A model generated the notes under the pieces. It ran no database searches, had not been told where the DNA came from, and was given only the letters and a program-made list of their open reading frames with translations. The position numbers and the translations under genes were made by a program. From Chlorella sorokiniana (lineage: Eukaryota; Chlorophyta; Trebouxiophyceae; Chlorellales; Chlorellaceae), in the NCBI GenBank assembly GCA_025917655.1, contig CP084619.1:1364001-1428000 (forward strand): a DNA stretch of 64,000 bases, written 5' to 3'. Shown in pieces: positions 1 through 13,698 of this stretch (position 1 is the first letter of the stretch; every line of letters starts with the position of its first letter).

Positions 1-3000
1 GCCGCCCTGCTCCCGGCACCCCCCTTGAGCGTGTGCACGGTGCGGGCGGAGGAGAGGTCCCAGACGCGGGCGGTGCCGTCCGACGAGGCGGTGACGACAA
101 AGCGGGCCCAGGGGTCCATGGCCAGCGCATTCACGGCGGCGGTGTGGCCTGCACACCAGAGGGCACGCGAGTGGGCAGCATGGGTGGGTGGGAGGGTGTG
201 CAGGGTTGTGGGCGGCCGCCCTCCAGGAGAAGGAGGCAAAGGGCGGCGCAGGCAGCAGTGTGCCCCGGCCCTACCCACCCGCCAGCACGCGCAGGCACTG
301 GCCCCGCTCCATCTCAAAGGCGCGGGCGGTGCCGTCGGAGGAGCAGGTCAGCGCCAGGGAGCCGTCTGGGGAACGGAAGGTTGGGGGCGGGGGGGGGGGG
401 CGCGCGAGGTGAGGGATGAGGCGGGGTGGGGGAGGGCACCGCACGCAGCGGCTGCAGCAGTAACCCAGCCAGCCAGCCAGCCTGCGGCGGGCTCCCCTCC
501 AAGCACGGGCTGGCCCAGTCGCTAGTCTCAGCAGCTAGCGCGCGCGCGCCCCCAAAGAAAAAAACAAACAACACTCCTACACACTCACCCGAGGTGATGG
601 CCATGTCGGCGACGGGCCCCGAGTGCCCCTCCAGCAGCAGCACGCAGTCGCCGATGTCCAGGTCCCACACGCGGCAGGTGCCGTCCGAGGAGGCTGCGTT
701 TGGGCGGTGGGAGCCAGCGTGAGCGGGCAGGGTGGGTGCGCGGTTGCCAGCGTAAGTGTGTGCCAGCATGTGGGGGTGATGGTCGGGCTGACGGCTTGGC
801 CTACCGCCACAGGCAGGGCGGCCAGTTGGGTGCAGGGGAGCAGCAGCGCAGGGAGCGGCGGCCGCGCAGCGTGCGCCCACCCGTGACGGCGTCGGTGCCC
901 GAGGGCGTGAGCAGGACCTTGGTGACGGGGGCGGTGTGGCCGCGCAGCGCCAGCCGCTGCAGCCCGCCCGCCTGCTCCAGGGAGGGGGAGAGGGGGCCAG
1001 GCAGCGCGGCAGGCCGCACAGCAGCGCGCGCGGCGGCTGTCCTCGTACACGAGGCGCCGCTGCTCCGCCAGCCACGCCTGCGGCAGAGGGCACACCACAT
1101 GGGGGCGGTTTGTGGCCATGCTGCGCGCTGGCAGCGCCTCCTGGGCTGCCGCCAGCCCCCGTTCCGTTGCAACCTATGCAACAACAAGGGCTGGGGGCCA
1201 AGGGGAGGGGTGGCCGAAGCCGTGGCCAGCAAACCAGCCGCCCTCGCACAGCCCACCTGCATCGCGGGCGACAGCGGCGCCGTGGCCAGGCGGCAGGCCA
1301 TGAGGCAGCGCAGCAGGCCGTGCGCGCGGGTGCGCCAGCGCCTGCGCCGCCGACAGCTGCAGCGCCTCCAGCACCAGCTTGGTGTCGGCGCAGTTGTGAG
1401 CCAGCAGATACCTGGCAGGGCGGGAGGGGGAGGGAGGGCGGGAGGAGAAGGGTGACCAGGGGGGTTGAAGGTGAGCTGGCTTGCCTGGAGATAACGACAA
1501 ACTGAGCTGACGCGCTTCTTGCAGGCGCTCGTAGAGTGGGGATCAACCCCCTGCTGCACCCAGTCCTCCCCCCCCCCCCCCCCACACACACATCCCACAC
1601 CCCGCCCCCCTCACCGCCGGAAGTCGGCCACCACGGCGGTGAGCCCCGCGGCCAGCAGCTTGCGCCGCAGCCAGGCGGGGTCCAGCAGCAGCTGGCGCAG
1701 CACGGCGGCGCGCCCCGCCCCCGCCAGGTGGTGACCCAGGTTGGCCAGCAGGTAGCCGTCGTCGGGAGCCTCGCGCAGGCGCGCAGCCAGGGATGGGGCG
1801 GCGGCGGCGGCGGCGGCGGAAACGGTGGCCGCGGCGCCCGCCTGAGCGTCGGGCGCCTGCGGTTGCCAGTGGTACTGCCCCGGGCGCAGCTGCCACGTCT
1901 CCTCGCTGCCCTCCGAGCCTAGGGAGGCGGCGGCGGCGCAAGGTGCACCGCTGGCGTCCATGGCGTCGGCGTCTGCGCTGCCGCCCGACTCCTCTGAGAT
2001 GGCTGGCAGCGCCGCCTCCGCATATGCATCCAGCAGCATGCGGTGGTAGCGGGGGCGGCATCGCGGCACGCCGCCTGCACCGCCGCCAGCTGCTGCGCCT
2101 GGGGCAGGCACCACACGCGGCCGTCGGGCAGCTGCGCCGTGTTGAGCACGCCGGCGGCGGCCAGGGCGGCCAGCGCGGCGCGCACCTCCGCGCCCTCCGC
2201 CCCCACAGCCTGGCCAGCATGGAGGCCGGGCGGGGGTGTTGGGCGGCAGCACACACAGCCGCGCAAACTTCTCGCGCAGCGAGCCCGGGAGGTGCGCCGC
2301 CGCCAGCAGCTGGTCGAGCGCGGGGCCCGGGACCGCGACGGGCGGCTCGGCGGCCGGCCCCGCCCCGCCTGCTGCGCTGCCCGGCTGCGGGCGGGCTGCT
2401 GCGCCTGTGCGGCTGCCGGGCCTCATGCCCGCGCTGGCAAAGGCTTCCTGGAAGGCCTCCAGGCTGGCGCGGTTGGCCTCCAGGCTGGCGCGCTCCAGCG
2501 CAAACGACGAGCGGCCCGAACCGGCGGCGGAGTAGACGGAGGCGGTGCCGTCGTCGCAGGAGGGGCGAGCGCCCGGGTCGGCTGCCCCGCCGCCGCACCG
2601 GCTGTCGCTGGAAGGGCGCAGCAGCTCGCTGCTGCGACTGGTTCGGCTGCCGCCGCCTGCGGGGCAGGCAGCCAAGGGGCGCACGCCATGCGGATATCTT
2701 TGGGTTGCTGAAAGCATTTGCAGATCATGCAGCACTGCAGAAGGGCAGGTGCTGCAGCATTTCCGCTCTGCGGCAGGGTGGCAGCGCTTTCGCTCACACC
2801 ATACCTTTGTTGTAGACGGAGCCGCCGCCAGGCGCGCCACCCGCGTTGCTGGGCAGCGGGGTGTCGGCCGAGGGGCGCTGGTCTAGCTGCCAGCTCTGCC
2901 TGGTCTGGCTCATGGGCGTGACGGACCCCAGGCTGTCCCGAGTCTGGTCACTGGAGGCTCGGCTGCGGGCCCCGCTGCCAGCGGAGCGCCAAGAGGCAAA

Positions 3001-3242
3001 ACTTTCGCTCGCTTCCTGCAATCCAACGATACAACCGAATAATGGGGCACGGCGCGCAGGTAACCCGGCAGAGGTGGGTGTCGGGTGGCTCAGAACGCGC
3101 TCACCTCCAGAGGCTGGGCAGCCGCCGCCTCCTTGGCAAGCTGCGAGACCGATTCCGATGTAAGGCGAGTGACGGGTGGCGCGGGTGGAGCAGCAGCGGA
3201 AAGCTCCTCACGATGGGGGCTGTGCGAGTTGGTCTGCCCCAT
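1..3242 (-). CDS. Apaf-1-like winged-helix/WD40 protein without visible P-loop (C-terminus beyond left edge)
   Basis: Read on the minus strand. Exon 1 (3242-3105) starts MGQTNSHS, which fits an N-myristoylation signal (Gly2, Ser6). Exon 2 (3015-2805) and the first part of exon 3 are Ser/Gly/Ala-rich. Exon 3 (about 2700-1610) then enters the winged-helix segment of STAND proteins such as Apaf-1: LREKFARLCVLPPNT, later LARLWGAEGAEV, and the family block DDGYLLANLGHHLAGAGR...LLLDPAWLRRKL. A helical exon follows (about 1415-1265, YLLAHNCADTKLV). WD40 blades come next: GHTAPVTKVLLTPSG near 930, SDGTCRVWDL and EGHSGPVADM at 700-590, SDGTARAFEMERGQC at 360-290, GHTAAVNALAM...SDGTARVWDL at 160-40. 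STAND proteins are signalling scaffolds. No GxxGxGK[ST] P-loop is seen upstream of the winged helix, so the ATPase module seems absent. Frame slips occur at C/G runs, for example near 2220. Confidence 0.8.
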
Positions 3243-4186
3243 GGGCGGTACTCACGCGAAATGTTTACAACCCATTAAAGCAAAACGTTTGGCGGCAATT
3301 GGGGTTGCACCCTACCTGGGCCGCCCATTGTTGCATCATGTCTCGACGTGCACGTCGTGCTGCTGTGCCACGCCACAAGCGCAGTATCGGCATGACTGCA
3401 GGGTGTGCGGGATCTGGGTTACCTTGATAATGCTCCAGCTTAAGCACTGACAGCCGGTGCGATCACAACAGTTGCAGCGCAGCTACGCATGCGGACTCAC
3501 AGCCACCACCAACAAGCGGAGCGTCGCGGCGCACTGCACTCCAGCAAGGGGCTGGCTCTCCTGTGAAAGGTTGCTGACCTCCTTGAGGCTTGATGCACCT
3601 TTGGCCAACTTCAAAGCAACGCGATCGAAAAGATGCAAGCATGGAGCCCCGCAGTGTGAGCACGGCGGGGCGAACCAACTCGCTGTGCTTGGCATGCAGC
3701 TGACTCTGCCCATGATCGGGCCTCCTCGCGACAACCGCCTTCAAGTGCTTATCTACAAGTCATTCCAGTCTGTAAAGGGGCTTACCCATCTTCGCAAGGG
3801 TGGGAACGCTCTGCCAGGCGACGCAGCTGCCGGCGCTCTCGTTTGGCCAGGCACATGTTGCGCTTGTATCTGCAAGCAGCAAGGAAACCTGCGACGTGAC
3901 TGGCGCGCAGGTCAGCCTTGCCTGACCCCTGGCAGCGTCAGTGCCGCTGGACCTCCCACCTCCGCTGCTCTGCACTCGAGGAATCCTTTTCCTCTTGTTG
4001 CCGTGCTGCAGGGATATGCCACGAGCGTCTTCAGACAGCGCTGAGGGCGGCAGCGCTGGTTGGCTGTCCGCAAGGTCGGCGGCACATGCGAGGCCTGCCA
4101 ACCAGCCGCTGCCGGGCAAGACGGCGCGGCAGGACCAAACAATCGGGGTCCTGACCGCCACCACCTGGTCCGCCACTGCCCTTAAA
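3243..4186. promoter_or_regulatory. Divergent intergenic region
   Basis: This stretch lies between the starts of the minus-strand WD40 gene and the plus-strand membrane-protein gene. It should hold both promoters and 5' leaders. Open frames exist on both strands (for example 3457-4044 +), but none shows a conserved motif or a spliced structure. I see no TATA box or other element that I can name. Confidence 0.4.
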
Positions 4187-5708
4187 ATGGCGCCTCACAT
4201 GACCCTGGCCACCAACGTACAAACTCTGGCAGGCGCAGTGTCCAGTGAGCGCTGGCCCTCAGGTTGCCGTCACGCAGGCGCCCCTCGCCGCGGTTGCCTG
4301 CTGCTTCTCTGCTAGGTCGCCCGACCTGCCGCGACGCCTCACCTCTCCTCCTGCCTCCTCCTGCTTGCAGTGGCGCTGGTCTGCATCGCTTGGCCAGCCC
4401 TGCATCCGGCCTCCTACGCGCGCTGGCGCCTGCATGCGCTGACCGTCCTGCACCTGGCTTTGGTCTGCCTGCCCGTCAACTTTGATACCGCTGTGTTCGA
4501 CGTGATAGCGCCGGGCGTTGCCCGCGGCTGGCTGGCGTGGCCGCTCAACCTCTCACACGCCCTGCAAGGTCAGCCGGCCTTGGGATGGGAGCAGATGGTC
4601 ATGCTCTCGGCAGGCTCTGCGCCCCGCCCACCCCCCCCCTCTTTCCCGTGCCCTGCAGGCACACACATGCTGCTCCTGGTGCTCCCGCCCCTGGGCTGGC
4701 GCATGCCCTGCGGGTGCACATGCCCCTGCAGGGTGCAAAGCTGCTTGTTTTAGCTGCGTTCGGCGTGCATCCCCACTGCCGCAGCAAGGTGAGCTGTTGC
4801 CTGCCCGGCTACCCGGCTGCCCGGCAGCCCGACAGGGCACCAGCTCCGCCCGTCGGTTGCCAGCTGCGCTCAGCATGCAGCGCTGCATGCTTCACTAAGG
4901 CCTGCGCCTGCACAAGCCACCACTGACATGCCTGCACTTCCCCACCTCGCAAACCGCCGCTGCAGCTCCTCACAAGCCCAGAGGTGGTCCGGCTGATGGC
5001 AGGGGTGCACGACGTCATGTCGCTGCTCATGTTTACGGCCATCCCGCTGGCAGCCGCAGCCCCTGTGCCAGGTCAGCACTCTTTTTGAGCCTGTCCACCT
5101 GTTGGTGTGTGGGGCCGCGTGTGCCGGTGGAGTGACGTGAGGGCGCTGCTGGTGGCAGTGATGCAGACAAGTCGCACCGGCTGATGCTGCCAAGGCGACA
5201 CGATCTGGTGGCCTGGCGTGGGTGGCTGCATGAGCACCCTTGGCCAAACATCGTGCCTGGGTCGGCTTCTTGACCAGCTCTTAACCCAACTTCACGCCCT
5301 GCTCGCCCTGCAGACCCATACACCCAAACAGTTGCCGTGCTGCTGTTTTGGTGGGTGATGGTGGGCTGGGTTTTGCCCACGCTGGTGCTGCTGCTTCCCG
5401 GTCTGGCACAGCGGCAACGGCGGCTCCTCACCAGAAGCCGTAACACCCACGACGGCCAGCAGAGTTGGCTTTCTCTCTTACAGGGCCGCTTGGCCAGTTG
5501 CAGCGATGCAGTTGAGTACATGCTGTGCGGCCTGCTGACCCACCATACCCCACCTGTTGGCGGGGAGGGCGAAGCGCTGAGGGGGCTGTGCGAAGCGCCG
5601 CTAGACTTGCCGGCGTTTGCAACGCTGAGTGTGCGTTGGACCACGCTGGTTTTCATTGTTTGGATTGTGTGCTGGTCCATAGCTCCCCTATACGCTTCGC
5701 CCAGATAA
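4187..5708 (+). CDS. Multi-span membrane protein, function unknown
   Basis: Five exons chain with GT-AG junctions: 4187-4244, 4371-4568, 4659-4788, 4966-5071 and 5314-5708. The start is AAAATGG, giving MAPHMTLATNVQ. Hydrophobic stretches suggest about four to six membrane spans: around ALVCIAWPALHP, LTVLHLALVCLPVNF, the start of exon 3 (HMLLLVLPPLG), DVMSLLMFTAIPLAAAA, VAVLLFWWVMVGWVLPTLVLLLPG and the C-terminal TLVFIVWIVCWSIAPLYA. No family is recognised. It resembles the lineage-specific membrane proteins common in green algae. Exon lengths sum to 887, one short of a multiple of three. Exon 3 needs one extra base near the GGGCTGG at 4693-4699 to keep the hydrophobic frame open to its donor, giving 295 residues. 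Confidence 0.7.
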
Positions 5709-6180
5709 ACAATGCCCACTTGCAGCAGCCTGCCTCCTTATCCCTTGTCTGGCTTCACCATGCACAGCAGATCGCCTGCTCTGTATCAGCTTCTGATTTG
5801 TGACGGCGCGCAGTTTTTGTGTCCTGCGTTCATGCTGGCGTGCTGGCAGTGCAGCACTGGCACTTGCTCTACTCAGTGCTGCCAAGCATGTTAGCATCTT
5901 ATCTTCTTGCCGCCTTCCGTCCAGCGCGCTGTTCTCAGTCTGCTCTAAACCAGCGTTTGAATGCCTGCACAAGTGCTGGCAGCTCTACAGACATGTATTC
6001 ATTGCCAGAACCACCGGTGATCCTGCTTACACAAGTTCCTCTCTTTCCAATGTGCATTGCCTGCTTTTTTGGTGGCTGCCCCAGACCTCAAGTTGACGAT
6101 GTGAACGTAGAAAAGTGTCTGTACCCGTATCTCGCACTTGCTATGCTACAATTTTTGTTACATCATGCTGTAAATCAACA
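5709..6180. other. Convergent 3' region with back-to-back TGTAA signals
   Basis: No gene is seen here. The tails of the plus-strand membrane gene and the minus-strand mL43 gene converge. TGTAA occurs on the plus strand at 6169-6173 and on the minus strand at 6162-6158 (19 bases past the mL43 stop). TGTAA is the usual chlorophyte polyadenylation signal. If both are used, the two mRNAs end within a few tens of bases of each other and may overlap. Confidence 0.5.
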
Positions 6181-8681
<2,501 letters not shown>

Positions 8682-8883
8682 GCCAGTTGGTGGGGGCATG
8701 GGATGCAGAATAGAAAAATTCCACAACTTTGATCATCTTGAGACATATATGTGGGCCTGTCTGCCGTGGACCACAGTCAGTTGCATGAAAGGTTGGTTGC
8801 AAACGAATGCCACCAGCGGCGGCTGCATCACGGCGCAGACCTCATCAAAGAGAGCATTGTCCCCGCCCATTCCGCTGTACTAA
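8682..8883. other. Short tandem intergenic gap
   Basis: Two hundred bases separate the ubiquitin-fusion stop and the TCF25 start, on the same strand. It must hold the 3' end of one gene and the promoter of the next. ACATATATGTG at 8742-8752 is an AT-rich palindrome-like stretch in otherwise GC-rich DNA. No TGTAA is seen. Confidence 0.35.
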
Positions 8884-11800
8884 ATGGCTGGTAGGGCTCA
8901 CAAGCGTCTGCAGCAGCAGCTTGGGGCTCAACTCCCGGCCCTGGCGCCGGAAGAGGAGGGGGAGGAGAGCAGCGAGGAGGAGGCGGAGGAGGCACCACGG
9001 CGTGCTGCCTTTGATCTGCTCGGACTGCTTACCGACGACGAGGTGGGCGGGGCAGAACGGGGCATGGCGCTGTTCAAGGTCGGGCATTTCGGTGATCACC
9101 AGCGGCTACTTACGCTGAACGGAAGTGTAGGGTGCGGAGGACCAGGAAGAGGACGAGGGGGCGGAAGATGAAGAACCCAGCAGCCCCCAGGCACCTCCGC
9201 CGCCGCCGCCTCGGACTGTCGCCGGCAAGAAGCGGGCGGCCAGGAAAAAGAAGCAGGCGGCGAAGAGGAAAGGAGGCGTGCAGGATGGAAGTGAGGGCAG
9301 TGATGTGGCAGATGCGGCAGCGGCCGGGGGTGCTGAGGAAGAGGATTTGGATGCAATCCTGCGCGAGCTCAACCTGCAGGTGCGCTGGAGTGCTGCGGGG
9401 TGCAGCCGGAGGGGGTTGCCCCATCCCTGCCTCCATGCCTGCAACTCTTCCCGCGCAGCTGGCTCGCCGCTGCTGCTCAACTTGGCCCAGGCCGCTGCTT
9501 TCCTTGCTGCAGCCTGCCGCGCCTGGCGCCCAGCAGCCGCAGCAGCAGGCGGTTAGCGGCAGCGGCCGGCCACTGCTTGCGGTAGACATGCGGCAGCTGA
9601 AGGCCGAGGAGGAGCTCAAACGCATGTTTGGCTCGCGTGTGGTCGAGGAGGACGACGAGGGTGGCGGCGGTGAGTTGGCACAGCGCAGGCTCAACCGCTA
9701 CGCCTTTGCACGCCTGTTGTGTGTGTTGCGCAGCTGCAGTGGCATGGTTTGCTGGGTGACCAATGCGTGCCTCCTGTGCCCTGCACCCATCCCTTGCACC
9801 CCTCCCCCTGGCCCTCCCTGCCAGGCGCGTACGCCAACGCGTCTCGGCGAGTGCGCCGCCTTGCGGCCCGTGGCCTGCTCAAGCGCGCGGCGCTCAAGCC
9901 GGGTGCCATCATCACGCCTCGCGACGACTGGCCCCGCTTCGACGGCGGCTTCGCCATGGAGGCGCAGGGGGCGGCCAAGGGGGCAAGCTGCAGTTTGGCT
10001 ACGTCTACTCGCAGGCGTACCAGGTGGGGGGTGTGGGGCCCACCGCCGCCGCTCCCGCGTGCGCCTGCGCTGCCAGGCAGTCGCTGCCGAGCCAATTGCC
10101 CCGCTCCTGCCTGGCATGCCAGCGAGGCTGCTGAGCAATGCTCGGCAGCCGGGCGTGGGCTGATTGCTGCCACGACTGACAAACCCTTGCCTGTGCGGCG
10201 TGCGCTTGCTGTGGTACCGCAGGCGGTACAGGAGCTGTACGAGGAGGCGCAGGCCAGCCACGACCCCAACAACGTTGCTGCGCTGCTGGGCAGCCAGCCT
10301 TACCACCTGGACGCGCTGCTGACCATGCACGACCTGTACCGCTCCACAGGGGACCAGGCCTATGCAGGCACGCCCGCTCTGCATGCTGCGCCCGCCACCC
10401 CTGCCCCCGCCGCCCTCCCTGCACGGCTGCTAGCCGCCGCCTTGCGTGTGTGCTGGTGACTGCTGGCGTTGGGCGTGCCGCGCTCTTGCTCCCTTGTGAG
10501 TAACTGTTGCACGGCGCCGCTGCCGCCGACCGCCGCTCCTCGCGCCTCACACTTCCCTGGCTGCCCGCCCCGCCGCCCGCGCCGTCGCTGCAGAGGAGAT
10601 GCTGGAGCGGGCGCTTTATGCGCTAGAGATGGCGTGGCACCCCTCCTTCTCCCCCGCCGCCGCCTCCATGCACGTGCCGTATGAGGAGGCCAATGCGCCA
10701 CTCTTCACCTGCCTCTTCAGGTGCCTGTGTGTGTATGTTAGTCTTTGAGTGGGGGCCGGGGCCCGAGGGTGGTGGGGGAGGAAGCCGAGGCTGGGGCTGG
10801 CGCTGCGCAGCGGGCGCCACCCTGCATCCCCCTGCCTAGCGCGGCAGCAAGACGCATGCTGCATGGCCCCTGCGTGTGCCCTCACTCTGCCCCTCGCATT
10901 CCCCGAGAGCGGGCCTGGCCTCGGCCTTCGCACAGCAGCCGCCATGCGCCTGCACCGCCACGGCCGCGGCCCCTCCCTGCCCCAGGTACACCCAGTCCCT
11001 GAGCCGGCGCGGCCTGCACCGCACCGCGCTGGAGGTGTGCAAGCTGCTGCTGGCGCTCAACGCCGACGACCCGCTGGGGCGCGCTTCGCCGTGGATTACC
11101 TGGCGCTGAGGGCGGGCAGGTGACGGTCCGCGACCGGCTGTGGGGGTGGGGGCAGGGCTGCGCTGGCGGGCCCCGTTGCGAGAGCTACAGGTTGGCTGCC
11201 AAGGGTGGGGGCCTGCACTGCAGCGCGGCGACTGCATCAACACGGCAACCCCGCGGCAACCAGTCACCGCCTTGGCAGTGCACGCCTAGGTTCGTCGCGG
11301 TGGCCCTTTCTGTCTGTGTGCCGCTGGGGAAGAGGCCCGCCCCCCTTGATGCCGCAGGTACGACTTCCTGTACCGCCTGACAGAGCAGTACGGCGATGAC
11401 ACCTCCGCCGCCCTGCTGCCCAACTTTGTGTTCAGCCGGGCACTGGCGAGGTGGTACCAGGAGCAGGGTGGGTGGGGCCGGGATGTGTGTCGGGGGGGGC
11501 ACTGGTGCCACGAGTGTGCTCTGCATACTGCTGCCCCAGTTGCCGATGCTTGAACCGTGTTCACCAAACATCTTTGCCTGAACGAGGACGAGAGCCTTCC
11601 CTCTCCAACTGTGCCTTGACCTCTGCTGCAGAAGCCTCCACCAGCAAGGGCGCAGGACCAGCGGCGGCGGCGGCGGCGGCGGCGGCGAGGAGCGCCCGCC
11701 CTCGGCCGACCTGCTGGTCCGTGCCGTGCTGCTGTACCCTGAGGCCGTGGTGCGGCTGCAGCGGGCGCTGGCCGACAAGGGGGCTGCCCGCGACGCGCGC

Positions 11801-13101
11801 TGGGCGGCGGTGCTGGCCGAGCCGCTGTTTGGGGGGGCGTCGGACGGCGGCAGCGCCAGCCTGGCACACCTGCTGGACATCTGGGTGGAGCGCCAGCACC
11901 TCATGTGGAAGGCAAGGCCTGCGGCCCTGCCACAGGGATGACCTGATGGCGGGGGCAAAGGTCCCCGCTTGCGTTCCTGGCTGGGCTGCCGCTCGGCCCT
12001 GCCTGACTTGGCTGAGCCCCCTGGCGCGCCCGCCCACCTTCTCCCCGCAGGCGCAGCCCATCCAGGAGTGGCTGCTGGCCGCCTGCCGCCGCGCCGCCAC
12101 CGCCGCCCCCAGCAGCTCCCCGACGGCCTGTCCGCCGCCGACTGGGGCTGCGTGCGGCGCGAGGCGTGGCCCGCTTCCAGCGACAACGAGTACCGCCACC
12201 TGCGCCTGCACGATTACTCGGACGCGGTGGCGCGGCTGCCGCCCGAGGAGATCCACGGCTGGGGCGGCGCAGGTGGGGGCTTGCGCGGGCGTGCCTTCCG
12301 GGCAAGCGTGCCTTCCGGAGCCATCTTGACTGTGCCGCGCTGGTCGGGCACCGCCCCTCCGCGGCGTGCGCTGCTGAAAGCATGTGCACCTGTGAGGAGG
12401 GGGTGCGCATCCCTGCCGTCTCGCTTCACGCCAGCGCCGCCGCTGCTGCAGGAGGCGCCCAGGCTGTGGACCTGGCGGCCCTGGAGGCCGAGATGCGGGC
12501 GCTGGCGGGCGCAGGCGCAGGTGGGGTGAGGGGCCAGCAGAGGGCGGGGGTGCAGCCGTTTGGGCACGGGGCGAGCCTGCCTGGGCTCCTGCACTCGCTA
12601 CCGCTGTGCCGCCCTTTGCCCTGCTCTGCCCCAATGGAAACATGCTGCCGCCAAGCACATGCATCGCGGGTCTGGGGCGGCGTGACGAACTCCACTACCT
12701 TGAGCAGATGGGGCGATGGATCAAACGACCCGCTGCACAACATGAAACCACTCGACAGCTTGAACGCTTGGCTTCCGACCGCCCTCCAGCACCACGCTCT
12801 GGCTTGCATCGCTGCACGGCGGCGGCGGCGCCTGTCCCTGTCCCAACAACCCTTCTGGGCCCAATCGACCCCCTGGCCCTGAGTGCCGCTCTTGTTGCCG
12901 CTGTCTCACTGCGCAGGCTCAGGCGCCCGACCTGACTGACGAGGAGATGCGGCAGCAGGGCCCCTGGCGGTGCTGCTGCGGTCCCTGCTGCCCTGGGTCC
13001 ACCTCGGCCAGGCACCAGACTACGCGGCAGACGACGACGCCCAGCAGCAGCAGGAGCAGCAGCAGCAGCAGCAGCAGCCAGAGGGCGGCGGGCAGGGATG
13101 A
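8884..13101 (+). CDS. TCF25: TCF25 / Rqc1-like ribosome quality control factor
   Basis: TCF25 (yeast Rqc1) works with Ltn1/listerin in degrading nascent chains on stalled 60S subunits. Twelve exons chain: 8884-9042, 9131-9379, 9513-9669, 9825-10023, 10223-10367, 10594-10720, 10986-11119, 11358-11467, 11632-11911, 12051-12272, 12452-12525, 12917-13101. The N-terminus is acidic then Lys/Arg-rich (AARKKKQAAKRK). Family blocks follow: NVAALLGSQPYHLDALLTMH, EEMLERALYALEMAWHPSF, RRGLHRTALEVCKLLLALN, RYDFLYRLTEQYGD, LLPNFVFSRALARWYQ, DLLVRAVLLYPEAVVRL. The C-terminus has poly-Gln. Introns 5 (donor GC at 10368) and 9 (AAG then GCAAGG at 11912) are GC-AG. Five one-base slips occur at C/G runs (near 9980, 11077, 11680, 12110, 12970). 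Exons sum to 2041, five short of 2046 (681 residues). Confidence 0.92.
13030..13080 (+). repeat. CAG microsatellite (poly-Gln) at the TCF25 C-terminus
   Basis: CAG codons repeat, interrupted by one GAG, giving Q4-E-Q7 in the last exon of TCF25. Similar short CAG/GCN runs recur across the window and encode Gln or Ala tracts. They are typical of GC-rich green algal genomes. Confidence 0.8.
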
Positions 13102-13698
13102 TCGATGCGCCGTAAGTGGCACGCCTGCATGTGTAAGAATGCAACACGCCGCCGCCCAGGTGCAACTCACCATGGCTTATGATCACCACAGCTCTTTACA
13201 AGCCAGCGAAGTCAAGGGATCACATGTTTTCTGCCTGTTGTCATTCGATCAATCACAATCACTCGCTGTCACTGGCAGCGCAGTGGCCAGGCAAAGAACG
13301 CATCGTGCGCCGTAGGCGGCGTGCCCAGCGGGTTTCTAAATGCCGACAGCAAAACTTTCATGCCGACAATCCTTCATCGGAGGTCCAATATCATTCTGTA
13401 TGCTGCCATATTGCCGCACGGCCTTTACAGGCTAACTAGATGCCGGGCTTCACAGGTAGGGCCGCAGGCGTTGTTGTCGACCTGCACAGTTTTTCGTGGA
13501 GCCATGCGGCTGTGGATAACGGGCTGACGCCGCTGCAAACTGCGCGGCAACACCTCTCGCAGTCACAGCTCTGAACTGGGCTTCACTTTCCGTGCAGATG
13601 GCCACACAGAGTCCTGCGACATTGCGTGAAGGTTTAAAACAGGGTGCGAGGGAAAGGCGGCCGAGCCCCCGCCAGGCCCTCCGCCGCCAGCGGCAGTC
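13102..13698. other. Intergenic region; TCF25 3' tail and downstream promoter
   Basis: TGTAA at 13132-13136, thirty-one bases after the TCF25 stop, is a good candidate polyadenylation signal. From about 13170 to 13600 the base composition is less GC-rich than the flanking genes and no coding pattern is evident. The last part should hold the promoter of the next plus-strand gene. Confidence 0.5.

Noticed and set aside
314-1600. Long continuous minus-strand frame of 428 codons
   Set aside because: It runs through introns of the WD40 gene; only short pieces (such as CRVWDLDIGDCVLLLEGHSG) match the family. GC-rich DNA has few stop codons, so long chance frames are common.
3457-4044. Open frame of 195 codons upstream of the membrane-protein gene
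   Set aside because: It has no recognisable motif and uneven codon use, and it does not splice in phase to the membrane exons; the AAAATGG start at 4187 does.
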